This document shows positions 1-9,063 of a stretch of 64,000 bases of DNA, one piece after another (position 1 is the stretch's first letter; every line of letters begins with the position of its first letter). The translations under genes and the position numbers were made by a program. Source of the DNA: Salipiger bermudensis (lineage in GTDB: Bacteria > Pseudomonadota > Alphaproteobacteria > Rhodobacterales > Rhodobacteraceae); the NCBI RefSeq assembly GCF_019801965.1, contig NZ_JAHVIA010000003.1, positions 186,001 through 250,000 on the forward strand, given 5' to 3'. Under the pieces are notes generated by a model that did not search any database, was not told the origin of the DNA, and was given only the letters and a program-made list of their open reading frames with translations.

Positions 1-440
1 ACGCTGGTGTTCGGGTAGTCGAGCAGCGAGCGGCCCACGGTGCGGATGTCGGCCTGCAGGTCGGTGCGCAGCGTGTCGCTGTCGAAGCCGAACAGGATGT
101 CCTGCGGCATGGTCACGATCAGGCGGTCGCCGGTGTTGCGGATGCCGACATCGTTGCCGAGCTGCTGGCGCAGTTCCGCTTCCTGCTTGTCGAGCTGGTT
201 GCCGATAACGCCGCCGGCGATGGCGCCCGCAGCCGCCCCGACCAAGGTGTTCTTGACGGCATCGTCATTGTTGCCACCGATGATGCGGCCCGCGGCAGCG
301 CCGCCGAGCGCGCCGAGAAGGACGCCCTGGTTGGTGTTCCGGTTGGGGTTGTTCTCGTCGAACATCTGGCCTTCGGAACAGGCGCTCAGCCCCATCACGG
401 CGGCGAGGGAAAGAAGAATGGACGTCTTGGCCCGGATCAT
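1..440 (-). CDS. OmpA-family outer-membrane lipoprotein, glycine-zipper type (partial, 3' end off window)
   Basis: Only the first 146 codons lie in the window; the gene runs off the left edge. The start codon at 440 is followed by a lipoprotein signal (residues 1-20) with lipobox LSAC and Cys21 as the lipidated residue. Residues 41-81 are a glycine-zipper segment rich in GxxxG and AAAG steps, and from about residue 106 the sequence RLIVTMPQDILFGFDSDTL marks the start of an OmpA-like peptidoglycan-binding domain. This matches the YiaD/Pal-like class of lipoproteins that anchor the outer membrane to the cell wall. The truncated domain prevents checking the peptidoglycan-binding residues. Confidence 0.85.
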   Translation of the reverse strand, partial: MIRAKTSILLSLAAVMGLSACSEGQMFDENNPNRNTNQGVLLGALGGAAAGRIIGGNNDDAVKNTLVGAAAGAIAGGVIGNQLDKQEAELRQQLGNDVGIRNTGDRLIVTMPQDILFGFDSDTLRTDLQADIRTVGRSLLDYPNTS

Positions 441-592
441 GGTGTGCCTCTTGATCGTTATGGCCCCCACGTCGCGGGGGCGCTCCTCCTGAATTATAGA
501 GCGACCATGCAACGGACCAACAGCGCTGTCACGGGGGTGTCGGCGGGTCTTCGCCCATTCCGCGCCTCACTTCACGGTGATGCAACCGCCTG

Positions 593-1429
593 TCACGCCT
601 CAAGACGGGCCGCCTCCCATGCGAGGATGGCGCGTTTGACCGGCAGGCCCCAGTGATAGCCGCCAAGCCCGCCGGACTTGCGAAGCGCCCGGTGGCAGGG
701 GATCAGCAGCGAGATCGGGTTGCGTCCGACCGCCGTACCCACCGCGCGCACCGCCTTCGGGCTGCCGACCGCCTGCGCGATCTCGGAATAGGTGGTGACA
801 TGGCCCGAGGGCACCCGCATCAGGGCCTCCCAGACCTTGATCTGGAACGGCGCGCCCATGAGGAAAAGCGGCACCTCGCCGCCGCCCTGCCCGAACGCCG
901 CCGCGACCCAGGGCTCCAGCGCCGCCACATCCTCGACATAGGCCGCCTCCGGCCAGCGGCCGCGCAGGTCGGCCATGGTGGCGTCGTCGCCGGCCTCGGA
1001 GGCGAAGCCGATGCCGCAGAGGCCCCTGTCGGTGCCCATCACCAGCGCCCGGCCGAAGGGGCTGTCGAACCAGCCCCAGCGGATCGTCAGCCCCTCGCCG
1101 CCGCGCCCGTATGCGCCGGGGCTCATCGCCTCCCAGCGCAGGAACAGGTCGTGCAACCGTCCGCCACCCGAGAGCCCGGTGGCATGCGCCGTCTCGAGCG
1201 TGGTGAAGCGCTCGGAGAGCAGCGCCTTGGCGTGGCCGAGCGTCAGGTATTGCTGGAAACGCTTGGGCGAGACCCCGGCCCAGCGCGAGAACAGGCGCTG
1301 GAAATGCGCCGGGCTCATGCCCATGCCCGCCGCCAGCTCCTCGAGCGTGGCCTGCGGCCCCGCCGCGTCGACCAACTCGATGGCGCGGCGCATGACCTCG
1401 TAGTGATACCCTTGCGACATCTCCGACAT
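593..1429 (-). CDS. Ada-type AraC regulator fused to methylated-DNA--protein-cysteine methyltransferase
   Basis: A 278-residue fusion of an AraC-type helix-turn-helix domain (about residues 9-108, with LEELAAGMGMSPAHFQRLF) and an O6-methylguanine-DNA methyltransferase domain (about 115-276). The acceptor Cys is in the PCHR motif near residue 245, with the usual upstream VPSGHVTTYSEIA recognition helix. It should repair O6-alkylguanine and may activate its own or other repair genes. Unlike E. coli Ada it lacks the N-terminal zinc/Cys38 methyl-phosphotriester domain, so how it would sense damage as a regulator is unclear. The start at 1429 has GGAG seven bases upstream; an alternative ATG at 1420 has poor spacing. 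Confidence 0.9.
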   Translation of the reverse strand: MSEMSQGYHYEVMRRAIELVDAAGPQATLEELAAGMGMSPAHFQRLFSRWAGVSPKRFQQYLTLGHAKALLSERFTTLETAHATGLSGGGRLHDLFLRWEAMSPGAYGRGGEGLTIRWGWFDSPFGRALVMGTDRGLCGIGFASEAGDDATMADLRGRWPEAAYVEDVAALEPWVAAAFGQGGGEVPLFLMGAPFQIKVWEALMRVPSGHVTTYSEIAQAVGSPKAVRAVGTAVGRNPISLLIPCHRALRKSGGLGGYHWGLPVKRAILAWEAARLEA

Positions 1430-1479
1430 GACCCGGCTCCCATATTGCCGGCCAAGGCTACGCCGCGACGCGCGGCTGT

Positions 1480-1516
1480 GCGACCCGGTTCCTGCGCTTT
1501 CAGGAGACCGGGTCGC
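1480..1516. terminator. Strong hairpin between an uncharacterised gene and the Ada-type gene
   Basis: Bases 1480-1489 (GCGACCCGGT) pair perfectly with 1507-1516. Inside this, 1490-1494 (TCCTG) pairs with 1501-1505, leaving G1506 bulged and loop CGCTTT. It lies 34 nt after the stop of the minus-strand gene at 1550 and 51 nt before the Ada-type start. There is no T-tract on either strand, so termination is plausible but unproven; it could also be a 3'-end-protecting structure. Confidence 0.5.
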
Positions 1517-1549
1517 GACCGGGATGGGAGGCCCCGGTATCTGCGAGTG

Positions 1550-2665
1550 TCAGTACTCGTCGGAGGTCAGCACCTCGGCGTCATCGCCCACGTTGGCCAC
1601 CTTCTCGAGCGTGTTGATCGAGACATGCGGCCAGCCGATCAGGCCCGGAATGCCGTCGCGGCGGGGGAAGAAATCGAGCATGACCACCTGCAGATACTGC
1701 ATCACCAGCTTGGGCTCGTCGCCGACGCCCGGCTCGTCGAGCTCCATGATCCAGAAGGTCGATTTCATCGAGGTGGCGTTGGCGTGCTTGACGATAAACG
1801 GAATGTTAAGGATTCCGGCCGCCTCGGTGGCGCTGGTTGTCATGTCGAGCCGGGTGGTCTTCTTCACCTTGTCGGGCGCCGGCTGTGCGCCGCGCAGCAG
1901 CTCTTCGGGATGCACCGGGTTGAAGCCCGGAAAGCCCGGTGTCCCCGCGGGGACGGTTCCGAAGAACGGATTGTCGTGGAAATGCTTGTAGGGCCCGAGA
2001 TAGAGGCTTTCGAGCGGCTTCAGCAGGTCGTCCTCGCCGCCGGCCGTATCGTCGCGCGGCAACAGCACGCCCTCCGGGAAGCCGTTGACCGAAGGGATGT
2101 CGGGTGGGCCCTCGAAGATGTCGACCGCCGCGTCGAAGCGGCCCATTGCCAGCAGCGAGTCGCCATGCGGCACGGTGCCCAGCCGGGCGATGTTGATGCC
2201 GTCGGTGGTGTGGTTGGTCATGAACAGGAAGAGGCCGGGCTCGTGGTGGATCGCCGCGCCGGGATCGGCGAGCTTGTCGGTCTCGAGGTCGGGGCCGCTC
2301 TTGGGAAACTCGTCCACCGCCACCTGCTCGACCAGCTGCTGGTAGTCCAGTGCCACCACCAGTTGATCAAGGTCGGTGAGCCCGCCGGCATCGCGCTGGA
2401 TGCCGCGGTTGGGCGCGCCCTTGTCGGCGGTGAAGAATTGCAGCGTCTCGCGGTAATGGTTGACCATCAGCCGGTAGTTGAACCCGGCGGGCGGCGGAGC
2501 GGTGACGAATGGCAGGGCGATGCAGTTCCAGCCGAACGGCACATCGGCATTGGTGTTCTTCCAGATCCCGGGCAAGAGCTTTAGCGGTCCGAGCTCATCG
2601 TCAAAGGGTTTGGCGATCTCGATATGGCGAGTCTTGGCACGGCTCACGGCCTCTGCGTTCAACAT
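1550..2665 (-). CDS. Uncharacterised 371-residue protein, possibly heme-binding beta-barrel related
   Basis: A single 371-residue cytosolic-looking protein with no signal peptide or membrane segment. Near the N-terminus (about residues 26-38) it has LGPLKLLPGIWKN, which resembles the opening strand of nitrobindin/THAP4-like heme-binding barrels (GPL..L.GxW). The rest is not a short barrel: it is rich in Pro, Gly and Asp, with few Cys, and I do not recognise further motifs. It is transcribed alone, divergent from nth across a 240-nt AT-richer gap. The heme suggestion rests on one short motif and is weak; the reading frame itself is convincing because codon use matches its neighbours. Confidence 0.75.
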   Translation of the reverse strand: MLNAEAVSRAKTRHIEIAKPFDDELGPLKLLPGIWKNTNADVPFGWNCIALPFVTAPPPAGFNYRLMVNHYRETLQFFTADKGAPNRGIQRDAGGLTDLDQLVVALDYQQLVEQVAVDEFPKSGPDLETDKLADPGAAIHHEPGLFLFMTNHTTDGINIARLGTVPHGDSLLAMGRFDAAVDIFEGPPDIPSVNGFPEGVLLPRDDTAGGEDDLLKPLESLYLGPYKHFHDNPFFGTVPAGTPGFPGFNPVHPEELLRGAQPAPDKVKKTTRLDMTTSATEAAGILNIPFIVKHANATSMKSTFWIMELDEPGVGDEPKLVMQYLQVVMLDFFPRRDGIPGLIGWPHVSINTLEKVANVGDDAEVLTSDEY

Positions 2666-2905
2666 GGCTTCGATCCTTAAATGAAATTCAACGCAAGAAA
2701 TCAGCGGCGGGCGGGCTGAAAACCTGAGCCGCCGCCAAGCGTGTTTGTATCATAAAAATACAATTTCAGATAGATGCACCACAACTCGAAAGTGTGTCAG
2801 GCGGTTTCAACTTCGCTCACTCCGGTTTCCCGGCGCCATGACGCCGCGCCGACTGGCAGCGCAAACGGCTTGCCGCAGCGGGAAAAGCGTTTCATATCCG
2901 GGGGC

Positions 2906-3550
2906 ATGGCCAAGCAGCTCGATTATCATACCCTGCGCGAGATCTTCACCCGCTTCCACGAGGCGGAGCCCGAACCCAAGGGCGAACTCGACCACGTCAA
3001 CGCCTATACGCTGGTGGTGGCGGTGGCGCTCTCGGCGCAGGCCACCGATGCCGGCGTCAACAAGGCGACGCGCGAGCTCTTCAAGATCGCCGACACGCCC
3101 GAGAAGATGCTCGCGCTCGGCGAAGAGGGCGTGATCGAGCATATCAAGACCATCGGCCTCTATCGCAACAAGGCCAAGAACGTCATCAAGCTGTCGAAGA
3201 TCCTGCACGAGCAGTATGGCGGCGAGGTGCCCTGTTCGCGCGCCGCGCTCGAGAGCCTGCCCGGCGTCGGGCGCAAGACCGCCAACGTGGTATTAAACAT
3301 GTGGTGGCATTACCCGGCGCAGGCGGTGGACACCCATATCTTCCGCGTCGGCAACCGCTCGGGGATCTGCCCCGGCAAGGACGTGGTGGCCGTCGAGCGC
3401 GCCATCGAAGACAATATTCCCGTGGATTTCCAGCAGCATGCGCATCACTGGCTGATCCTGCACGGGCGCTACACCTGTGTCGCGCGCAAGCCCAAGTGCC
3501 AGGCCTGCCTGATCCGCGACCTCTGCCAGTTCGAGGACAAGACCGTATGA
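2906..3550 (+). CDS. nth: Endonuclease III (DNA glycosylase/AP lyase)
   Basis: A 214-residue base-excision repair enzyme for oxidised pyrimidines. The helix-hairpin-helix LPGVGRKTANVV carries catalytic Lys124, and Asp142 sits in VDTHIFRV. The C-terminal [4Fe-4S] ligands are Cys191, 198, 201 and 207 (C-x6-C-x2-C-x5-C), all intact. A longer frame is open upstream from 2774, but homology begins at MAKQLDYH and the upstream residues are not protein-like, so 2906 is preferred even though no strong Shine-Dalgarno is visible. The TGA overlaps the ATG of the following kinase gene (ATGA at 3547-3550), implying translational coupling. Confidence 0.95.
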   Translation: MAKQLDYHTLREIFTRFHEAEPEPKGELDHVNAYTLVVAVALSAQATDAGVNKATRELFKIADTPEKMLALGEEGVIEHIKTIGLYRNKAKNVIKLSKILHEQYGGEVPCSRAALESLPGVGRKTANVVLNMWWHYPAQAVDTHIFRVGNRSGICPGKDVVAVERAIEDNIPVDFQQHAHHWLILHGRYTCVARKPKCQACLIRDLCQFEDKTV

Positions 3551-4560
3551 CCCTGACCCCGCAGCATCCGACCAAGAAGTACCAGGTTCTTGGCATCGGC
3601 AACGCCATCGTCGACGTGCTGACCCGCTCCGATGACAGCTTCCTCGAGATGATGGGGATCGAGAAGGGCATCATGCAGCTGGTCGAGCGCGAGCGCGCCG
3701 AGCAGCTCTACGGCGCCATGGAAAACCGCGTGCAGGCCGCCGGCGGCTCGGTGGCCAACACGCTGGCGGGGCTGGGCAATCTCGGCCTGCGCACCGGCTT
3801 CTTCGGGCGCGTGCGCGACGATGCGCTGGGGCGCTTCTACGCCGACGCGATGGAGAAGGGCGGCACAGATTTCGTCAACCCGCCGGTGCCGGGCGGCGAG
3901 CTGCCGACCTCGCGCTCGATGATCTTCGTCTCGCCCGACGGCGAGCGCTCGATGAACACCTATCTCGGCATCTCCGCCGAGCTCGGCCCCGAGGACGTGG
4001 CCGAGGAGATCGCCGGCCAGGCCGACATCATCTTCCTCGAGGGCTATCTCTTCGACAAGCCGAAGGGCAAGGAAGCGTTCCTGCGCGCCGCCCGCACCTG
4101 CCGCAAGGCCGGCGGCCTCGCCGGCATCGCGATCTCGGACCCGTTCTGCGTCGAGCGGCACCGCGAGGATTTCCTGCGCCTGATCGCCAATGAGATGGAC
4201 TACGTCATCGGCAACGAGGCCGAGATCCGCTCGCTCTACCAGGACGACCATCTCGACAAGGATCTGGCGCGGGTCGCCGAGGTCTGCCCGCTGGTGGTCT
4301 GCACCCGCTCGGGCGATGGCGTCAGCATCATGCGCAACGGCGAGCGCACCGACGTGCCGGTCGACAAGGTGGTTCCGGTCGACGCCACCGGCGCGGGCGA
4401 CCAGTTTGCCGCCGGCTTTCTCTATGGCCTCGCCACCGGCGCCGACATGGAAACCGCCGGACGCATGGGCACCGTGGCCGCCACCGAGGTCATCAGCCAC
4501 ATGGGGCCGCGCCCCGAGGCCGATCTCAAGGCGCTTTTCCGCAAGAACAATCTGATCTGA
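3547..4560 (+). CDS. PfkB-family sugar/nucleoside kinase, adenosine-kinase-like
   Basis: A 337-residue ribokinase-fold enzyme. The N-terminal GIGNAIVDV and GGSVANTLAGL (66-76) are substrate-side motifs of the adenosine kinase branch. The PfkB signature DATGAGDQFAAGF near residues 279-291 contains the catalytic base Asp285 and the anion hole GAGD. It should phosphorylate a nucleoside or sugar with ATP; adenosine kinase is the usual family annotation, but the substrate is not proven by sequence. The start overlaps the nth stop by 4 nt, so the longer frame open from 3301 is an artefact. Confidence 0.9.
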   Translation: MTLTPQHPTKKYQVLGIGNAIVDVLTRSDDSFLEMMGIEKGIMQLVERERAEQLYGAMENRVQAAGGSVANTLAGLGNLGLRTGFFGRVRDDALGRFYADAMEKGGTDFVNPPVPGGELPTSRSMIFVSPDGERSMNTYLGISAELGPEDVAEEIAGQADIIFLEGYLFDKPKGKEAFLRAARTCRKAGGLAGIAISDPFCVERHREDFLRLIANEMDYVIGNEAEIRSLYQDDHLDKDLARVAEVCPLVVCTRSGDGVSIMRNGERTDVPVDKVVPVDATGAGDQFAAGFLYGLATGADMETAGRMGTVAATEVISHMGPRPEADLKALFRKNNLI

Positions 4561-4659
4561 CTCGCTTTTCACGCGGGGTTCACGCTGTTGACCTTCGTCG
4601 GAACAACTTAAGGGTGTATCATCGCGCTATTGGAAAAATCCATTAGAGCGAGATTTGCC

Positions 4660-5886
4660 ATGTTCATCATCCTGCGTGACGAGAACGCCCCGCGCCGCAG
4701 CCGCTTGCCGCGGCCGGTCTCGCCCCCCGCAGCGCCCAACTTCGGCACCGCCGGGTTCGACGCAGGAACGATGGCCGACGCCCCGCCCGCGCCGAAGCTC
4801 GAAAGCGCCGAGCTCAATGCCAGGGACCTGCGCGAGATCAGCCGCGATCCGACGGTCACCGCGGTGGCGCGGGGGATGCCGACACGGCTGATCGAACCGC
4901 AGCCGCTCGACGAGGTCCGCAGCGAAGACGCCGAACCGAGCTGGGGCATCGCCGCCGTCGGGGCCGAGAGCTCCGGCTTCACCGGTGCGGGTGTGCGCGT
5001 GGCGGTGCTCGACACCGGCATCGATACGGGCCACCCCGCCTTCGATGGTGTCACGCTCAAGACCCGAGATTTCGCCGGATCGGGCATCGAGGATGCCAAC
5101 GGGCACGGCACCCATTGCGCCGGCACGGTGTTCGGCCGCGATGTCGAGGGCACCCGCATCGGGGTGGCGCGAGGCGTCACCGATGCGCTGATCGGCAAGG
5201 TTCTCGGCGATGACGGCAGCGGCTCCTCGGACATGCTGTTCCGGGCGATCAAATGGGCCTCGGATGAGCAGGCGCAGGTGATCTCGATGTCGCTCGGCTT
5301 CGATTTCCCGGGCCTCGTCGAGGAGTTGATCGGGCAGGGCTGGCCCGAGATCCTGGCCGGCTCCGCCGCGCTCGAGGCCTATCGCATGAACCTGCGCATG
5401 TTCGACGCGCTGATGGACATGCTGCGCGCGCAGGCGGCGTTTTCCGGCGGGACGGTGGTCTGTGCCGCCGCCGGCAACGAGAGCCGCCGCAACATCGATC
5501 CGAATTTCGAGGTCTCCGCCTCGCTGCCCGCCGCCGCCTTCGGCGTGGTCTCTGTGGGCGCGCTGGGACAGGGCGCCGGCGGGCTGACCATCGCCAGCTT
5601 CTCGAACAGCAACCCGACCGTTTCCGCCCCCGGGGTCAACGTGATCTCGGCGGCGACGGGCGGCGGGCTGCGCCCGCTCAACGGCACCTCGATGGCCTGC
5701 CCGCACGTGGCCGGCATCGCCGCCCTCTGGTGGGAGGCGCAGCGCGCCTCGGGCAGCCCGGCCTTTGCCGGCGCGGTGCAGGCCCGGCTGATGGCCAGCT
5801 GCACCACCGCGCCGATCGACCCGGCAACCGATGGTCTGGATCGCGGGCAGGGACTGGTTCAGGCCCCCGCCATGGCCATCGGCTGA
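4660..5886 (+). CDS. S8 family subtilisin-like serine peptidase
   Basis: About 408 residues. The catalytic triad is present: Asp118 in VAVLDTGID, His149 in NGHGTHCAGTV and Ser344 in NGTSMACPHVAG, with the oxyanion Asn273 in AAAGNES. The N-terminus, including a Pro-rich stretch (residues 11-28), is not a signal peptide, so the protein may be cytosolic or exported by another route; no autotransporter domain follows. The ATG at 4660 has AGAGCGAG seven bases upstream and is preferred over a TTG at 4630. It is followed closely by the convergent polA gene. Confidence 0.9.
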   Translation: MFIILRDENAPRRSRLPRPVSPPAAPNFGTAGFDAGTMADAPPAPKLESAELNARDLREISRDPTVTAVARGMPTRLIEPQPLDEVRSEDAEPSWGIAAVGAESSGFTGAGVRVAVLDTGIDTGHPAFDGVTLKTRDFAGSGIEDANGHGTHCAGTVFGRDVEGTRIGVARGVTDALIGKVLGDDGSGSSDMLFRAIKWASDEQAQVISMSLGFDFPGLVEELIGQGWPEILAGSAALEAYRMNLRMFDALMDMLRAQAAFSGGTVVCAAAGNESRRNIDPNFEVSASLPAAAFGVVSVGALGQGAGGLTIASFSNSNPTVSAPGVNVISAATGGGLRPLNGTSMACPHVAGIAALWWEAQRASGSPAFAGAVQARLMASCTTAPIDPATDGLDRGQGLVQAPAMAIG

Positions 5887-5902
5887 GACGCTCCGCCGCC
5901 GC

Positions 5903-8710
5903 CTAGTGGGCCTCGGCCCAGCTCTTGCCCTGCCCGGCATCGACCACCAGCGGCACGTCGAGCTTCACCACCGGCTCCGCGGCGCCCTCCATGACGGCGC
6001 GGGCGGCGGCGATGAGATCCTCCTCGGCGCCCTGCTCGACCTCGAAGATCAATTCGTCATGCACCTGCAGCAGCATGGTGGCGGGCAGATTGGCGATGGC
6101 GTCGGGCATGCGGATCATTGCGCGCCGGATGATGTCGGCGGCGGTGCCCTGGATCGGCGCATTGATCGCGGCGCGCTTGGCAAAGCCGGCGCGCGGCCCC
6201 TTGGCGGCGATCTCGGGGGTGTGGATCACCCGACCGAACAGCGTCTCGACGCGCTTGTGCTCCTTGGCGAAGGCCACGGTGTCGTCCATGTAGGTGCGGA
6301 TCCCCGGGAAGCGTTCGAAATAGCGGTCGATGAAGCCCTGCGCCTCGGCGCGCGGGATGCGCAGGTTGCGCGCCAGACCGAAGCCCGAGATGCCGTAGAT
6401 GACGCCGAAGTTGATCGCCTTGGCCTGCCGGCGGATCTCGGAGGTCATCTCCTCCATCGGCACGTTGAACATCTCCGACGCGGTCATGGCGTGGATGTCC
6501 TGGCCGTCGCGGAAAGCCTGCTTGAGCGCATCAATCTCGGCCATGTGGGCGAGGATGCGCAGCTCGATCTGGGAATAGTCGAGCGCCACGATGGTCTTGC
6601 CCTCAGGCGCGACGAAGGCCTCGCGGATGCGCCGCCCCTCCTCCGAGCGCACCGGGATGTTCTGCAGGTTGGGATCTGTCGAAGCGAGGCGCCCGGTGTT
6701 GGCGCCCGAGATCACGTAGGAGGTATGGACCCGGCCGGTCTCCTTGTTGATGTGCTCCTGCAGCGCGTCGGTATAGGTGGATTTCAGCTTCGAGAGCTGC
6801 CGCCAGTCGAGCACCCGCGCCGGCAGCTCGTGCTCCGTCGCCAGATCTTCGAGCACGTCGGCCCCGGTGGCATAGGCGCCGGTCTTGCCCTTCTTGCCGC
6901 CCTCGAGCCCCATCTTGTCGAAGAGGATCTCGCCCAGCTGCTTCGGGCTGCCCACGTTGAAGCTCTCGCCGGCCAGCTCGTGGATCTCGGCCTCGAGCGC
7001 CGCCATCTTCTGGCTGAACGCGTTCGACATGCGCGAGAGCGTGTCACGGTCGACCTGCACCCCCGCGATCTCCATCTCGGCCAGCACCGGCACCAGCGGG
7101 CGCTCCATGGTCTCGTAGACCCGGGTGACATGGTTGCGGTGCAGCTGCGGCTTCAGCAGGGTCCAGAGCCGGAGCGTGATGTCGGCATCCTCGGCGGCGT
7201 ATTTCACCGCGTCCTCGATCGGCACCTGGTCGAAGGTCTTCATCTTCTTGCCCGAGCCCAGCAGCTCCTTGATCGGGATCGGCGTGTGCGACAGGTAGCG
7301 CTCCGAGAGCGCGTCCATGCCATGGCCATGCAGGCCCGCGTTCATCGCGTAGGACATCAGCATGGTGTCATCGATCGGCGCGATGCGGACGCCGTAGCGA
7401 GCGAAGATCTTGGCGTCGTATTTCATGTTCTGCCCGATCTTCATCACCGCCGGGTCCTCGAGCAGCGGCTTGAGGAGATCGAGCGCCTCCTGCATCGGCA
7501 TCTGCCCTTCGGCCAGTTCGCCATCGCCGAACAGATCGCCCTCGCTGTCGCCGCGATGCGCCAGCGGGATGTAGCAGGCCTCACCCGGCAGGGTGCAGAG
7601 CGAGATGCCGACGAGATCGCAGGCCATCTCGTTGAGCCCGGTGGTCTCGGTGTCGACCGCGACCCAGCCATGCTGATGCGCCGCGGCGATGAAGGGCGCC
7701 AGATCCTCGGCGGATTTCACCCAGATGTATTTGTCCGGCTCGATGGCCGGCATCTCCGGCGCGCCGGCCTCGGGCGGGTTGGCGCCCTCGGGGGTGGTGT
7801 CGGGGATCACCGGCGCCTCGGCATCGAGCTGGTCGGCGATGCGCTTGGTTAGGCTGCGGAATTCCATCTCGGCGAGGAAACCGAGAAGCACCTCCGGATC
7901 GGGGTCCCTGACCTCGAGATCGTCGAGGCCAAATTCCAGCGGCGTCTCCTCGTCGAGCTGCACGAGGCGCTTCGACAGCTCGATCTGCTCGCGCTTCTCG
8001 ATCAGCGTCTGGCGCCGCTTCGGCTGCTTGATCTCCCCGGCCCGGTCGAGCAGCTCCTCGAGCGAGCCAAACTCGTTGATCAGCAGCGCGGCCGTCTTGA
8101 TGCCGATGCCCGGCGCCCCGGGCACGTTGTCGACCGAGTCGCCCGCCAGCGCCTGAACGTCGACCACGCGCTCGGGATAGACGCCGAACTTCTCGAACAC
8201 GCCGTCGCGGTCGATGCGGCGGTTCTTCATCGCGTCGAGCATCTCGACCCCGTCGCCCACGAGCTGCATCAGGTCCTTGTCGGAGCTGATGATCGTCACC
8301 CGCCCGCCGGCCTCGCGCGCCTGACGCGCAAGGGTGGCGATGATGTCATCGGCCTCATAACCCTCGAGCTCCTTGCAGGCGATGTTGAACGCCTCGGTGG
8401 CCCGCCGGGTCAGCGGGATCTGCGGCCGCAGATCCTCGGGCATCGCCTCGCGGTTGGCTTTGTAGAGATCGTAGAGATCGTTGCGGAAGGTGTGGCTGCC
8501 CTTGTCGAAGATCACCGCCACATGGGTCGGCGCATCGGGGCCGGCGCTGTCCTCGACGTATTTCTGCAGCATGTTGCAGAAGCCCGACACCGCGCCAATC
8601 GGCAGCCCGTCGGACTTGCGCGTGAGCGGCGGCAGGGCGTGATAGGCCCGGAAGATGAAAGCCGATCCGTCGATCAGATGCAGGTGGCAGCCCTTGCCGA
8701 ACTGGGTCAT
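5903..8710 (-). CDS. polA: DNA polymerase I
   Basis: A 935-residue family A polymerase with all three activities. The N-terminal 5'-nuclease has DGSAFIFRAYHA, EADDIIATLA and DKDLMQLV, then the helix-hairpin-helix PGAPGIGIKTA. The 3'-5' exonuclease is intact: VAVDTETTG (Exo I), IGQNMKYDAKIF (Exo II) and YAAEDADIT (Exo III), so proofreading is expected. Polymerase motifs A (LDYSQIELRILAH), B (RRQAKAINFGVIYG) and C (LQVHDELIFEV) are complete. It is a single-gene unit. Start 8710 is chosen for the upstream AAGGGAGA and because homology begins at MTQFGKGCHLHLIDG; the frame stays open further upstream without homology. Confidence 0.97.
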   Translation of the reverse strand: MTQFGKGCHLHLIDGSAFIFRAYHALPPLTRKSDGLPIGAVSGFCNMLQKYVEDSAGPDAPTHVAVIFDKGSHTFRNDLYDLYKANREAMPEDLRPQIPLTRRATEAFNIACKELEGYEADDIIATLARQAREAGGRVTIISSDKDLMQLVGDGVEMLDAMKNRRIDRDGVFEKFGVYPERVVDVQALAGDSVDNVPGAPGIGIKTAALLINEFGSLEELLDRAGEIKQPKRRQTLIEKREQIELSKRLVQLDEETPLEFGLDDLEVRDPDPEVLLGFLAEMEFRSLTKRIADQLDAEAPVIPDTTPEGANPPEAGAPEMPAIEPDKYIWVKSAEDLAPFIAAAHQHGWVAVDTETTGLNEMACDLVGISLCTLPGEACYIPLAHRGDSEGDLFGDGELAEGQMPMQEALDLLKPLLEDPAVMKIGQNMKYDAKIFARYGVRIAPIDDTMLMSYAMNAGLHGHGMDALSERYLSHTPIPIKELLGSGKKMKTFDQVPIEDAVKYAAEDADITLRLWTLLKPQLHRNHVTRVYETMERPLVPVLAEMEIAGVQVDRDTLSRMSNAFSQKMAALEAEIHELAGESFNVGSPKQLGEILFDKMGLEGGKKGKTGAYATGADVLEDLATEHELPARVLDWRQLSKLKSTYTDALQEHINKETGRVHTSYVISGANTGRLASTDPNLQNIPVRSEEGRRIREAFVAPEGKTIVALDYSQIELRILAHMAEIDALKQAFRDGQDIHAMTASEMFNVPMEEMTSEIRRQAKAINFGVIYGISGFGLARNLRIPRAEAQGFIDRYFERFPGIRTYMDDTVAFAKEHKRVETLFGRVIHTPEIAAKGPRAGFAKRAAINAPIQGTAADIIRRAMIRMPDAIANLPATMLLQVHDELIFEVEQGAEEDLIAAARAVMEGAAEPVVKLDVPLVVDAGQGKSWAEAH

Positions 8711-8847
8711 GGTCGCGTCTCCCTTGGCCGTGCGCCCGCTTGGTTTGCCACGGGCGCGGCCCGGCTTCCAGCGGTTATACGGCTTCGCCACGGCGTGGAG
8801 GGGGCAAGGCCCTGTCGTACTGTGGGCGCGCATGTCAGGGAGGATGT

Positions 8848-8912
8848 GGGGGCCAGCCCCCTCTTGGCCCGTTGGGCCAATTCACCCCCGAGGTATTTTC
8901 GAACCAGAGAAG
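8848..8912 (-). repeat. Intergenic repeat copy 1 with two hairpins
   Basis: Read on the minus strand it starts CTTCTCTGGTTCGAAAATAC and runs into CGGGG. It then holds two hairpins: 8864-8870 (TTGGCCC) pairs with 8874-8880 over loop GTT, and 8848-8852 (GGGGG) pairs with 8857-8861. It lies in the 353-nt gap between polA and mbfA and belongs to the dispersed family also present near 17.4, 40.8, 40.9 and 43.9 kb. Apart from this copy and copy 2 the gap (8711-9063) holds nothing I can identify. Confidence 0.6.
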
Positions 8913-8933
8913 GCAAGGGTGCGGCGCTCCTGT

Positions 8934-8972
8934 CTTCTCTTCGTCGAAAATACTCCCGCCGGAGGCAGGCGG
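8934..8972 (+). repeat. Intergenic repeat copy 2, inverted relative to copy 1
   Basis: It starts CTTCTCTTCGTCGAAAATAC followed by TCCCGCC, with a short stem between 8956-8960 (CCGCC) and 8968-8972 (GGCGG). It faces copy 1 head to head with 21 nt between their CTTCTCT boxes, so the pair forms a long imperfect inverted repeat. Same family as the other dispersed copies. Confidence 0.55.
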
Positions 8973-9063
8973 ATGCCAACCGCCCGCGCGAGATCGGGCA
9001 AGGGCGCAGCCGATCTCACGCAGCGGCGAGGACGCCCGCAAGGGCGGAAGAGCGGCGCCCGGT

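Noticed and set aside
40-492. Plus-strand frame over the OmpA-like lipoprotein
   Set aside because: The minus strand has a lipobox, glycine zipper and OmpA domain; the plus frame has none.
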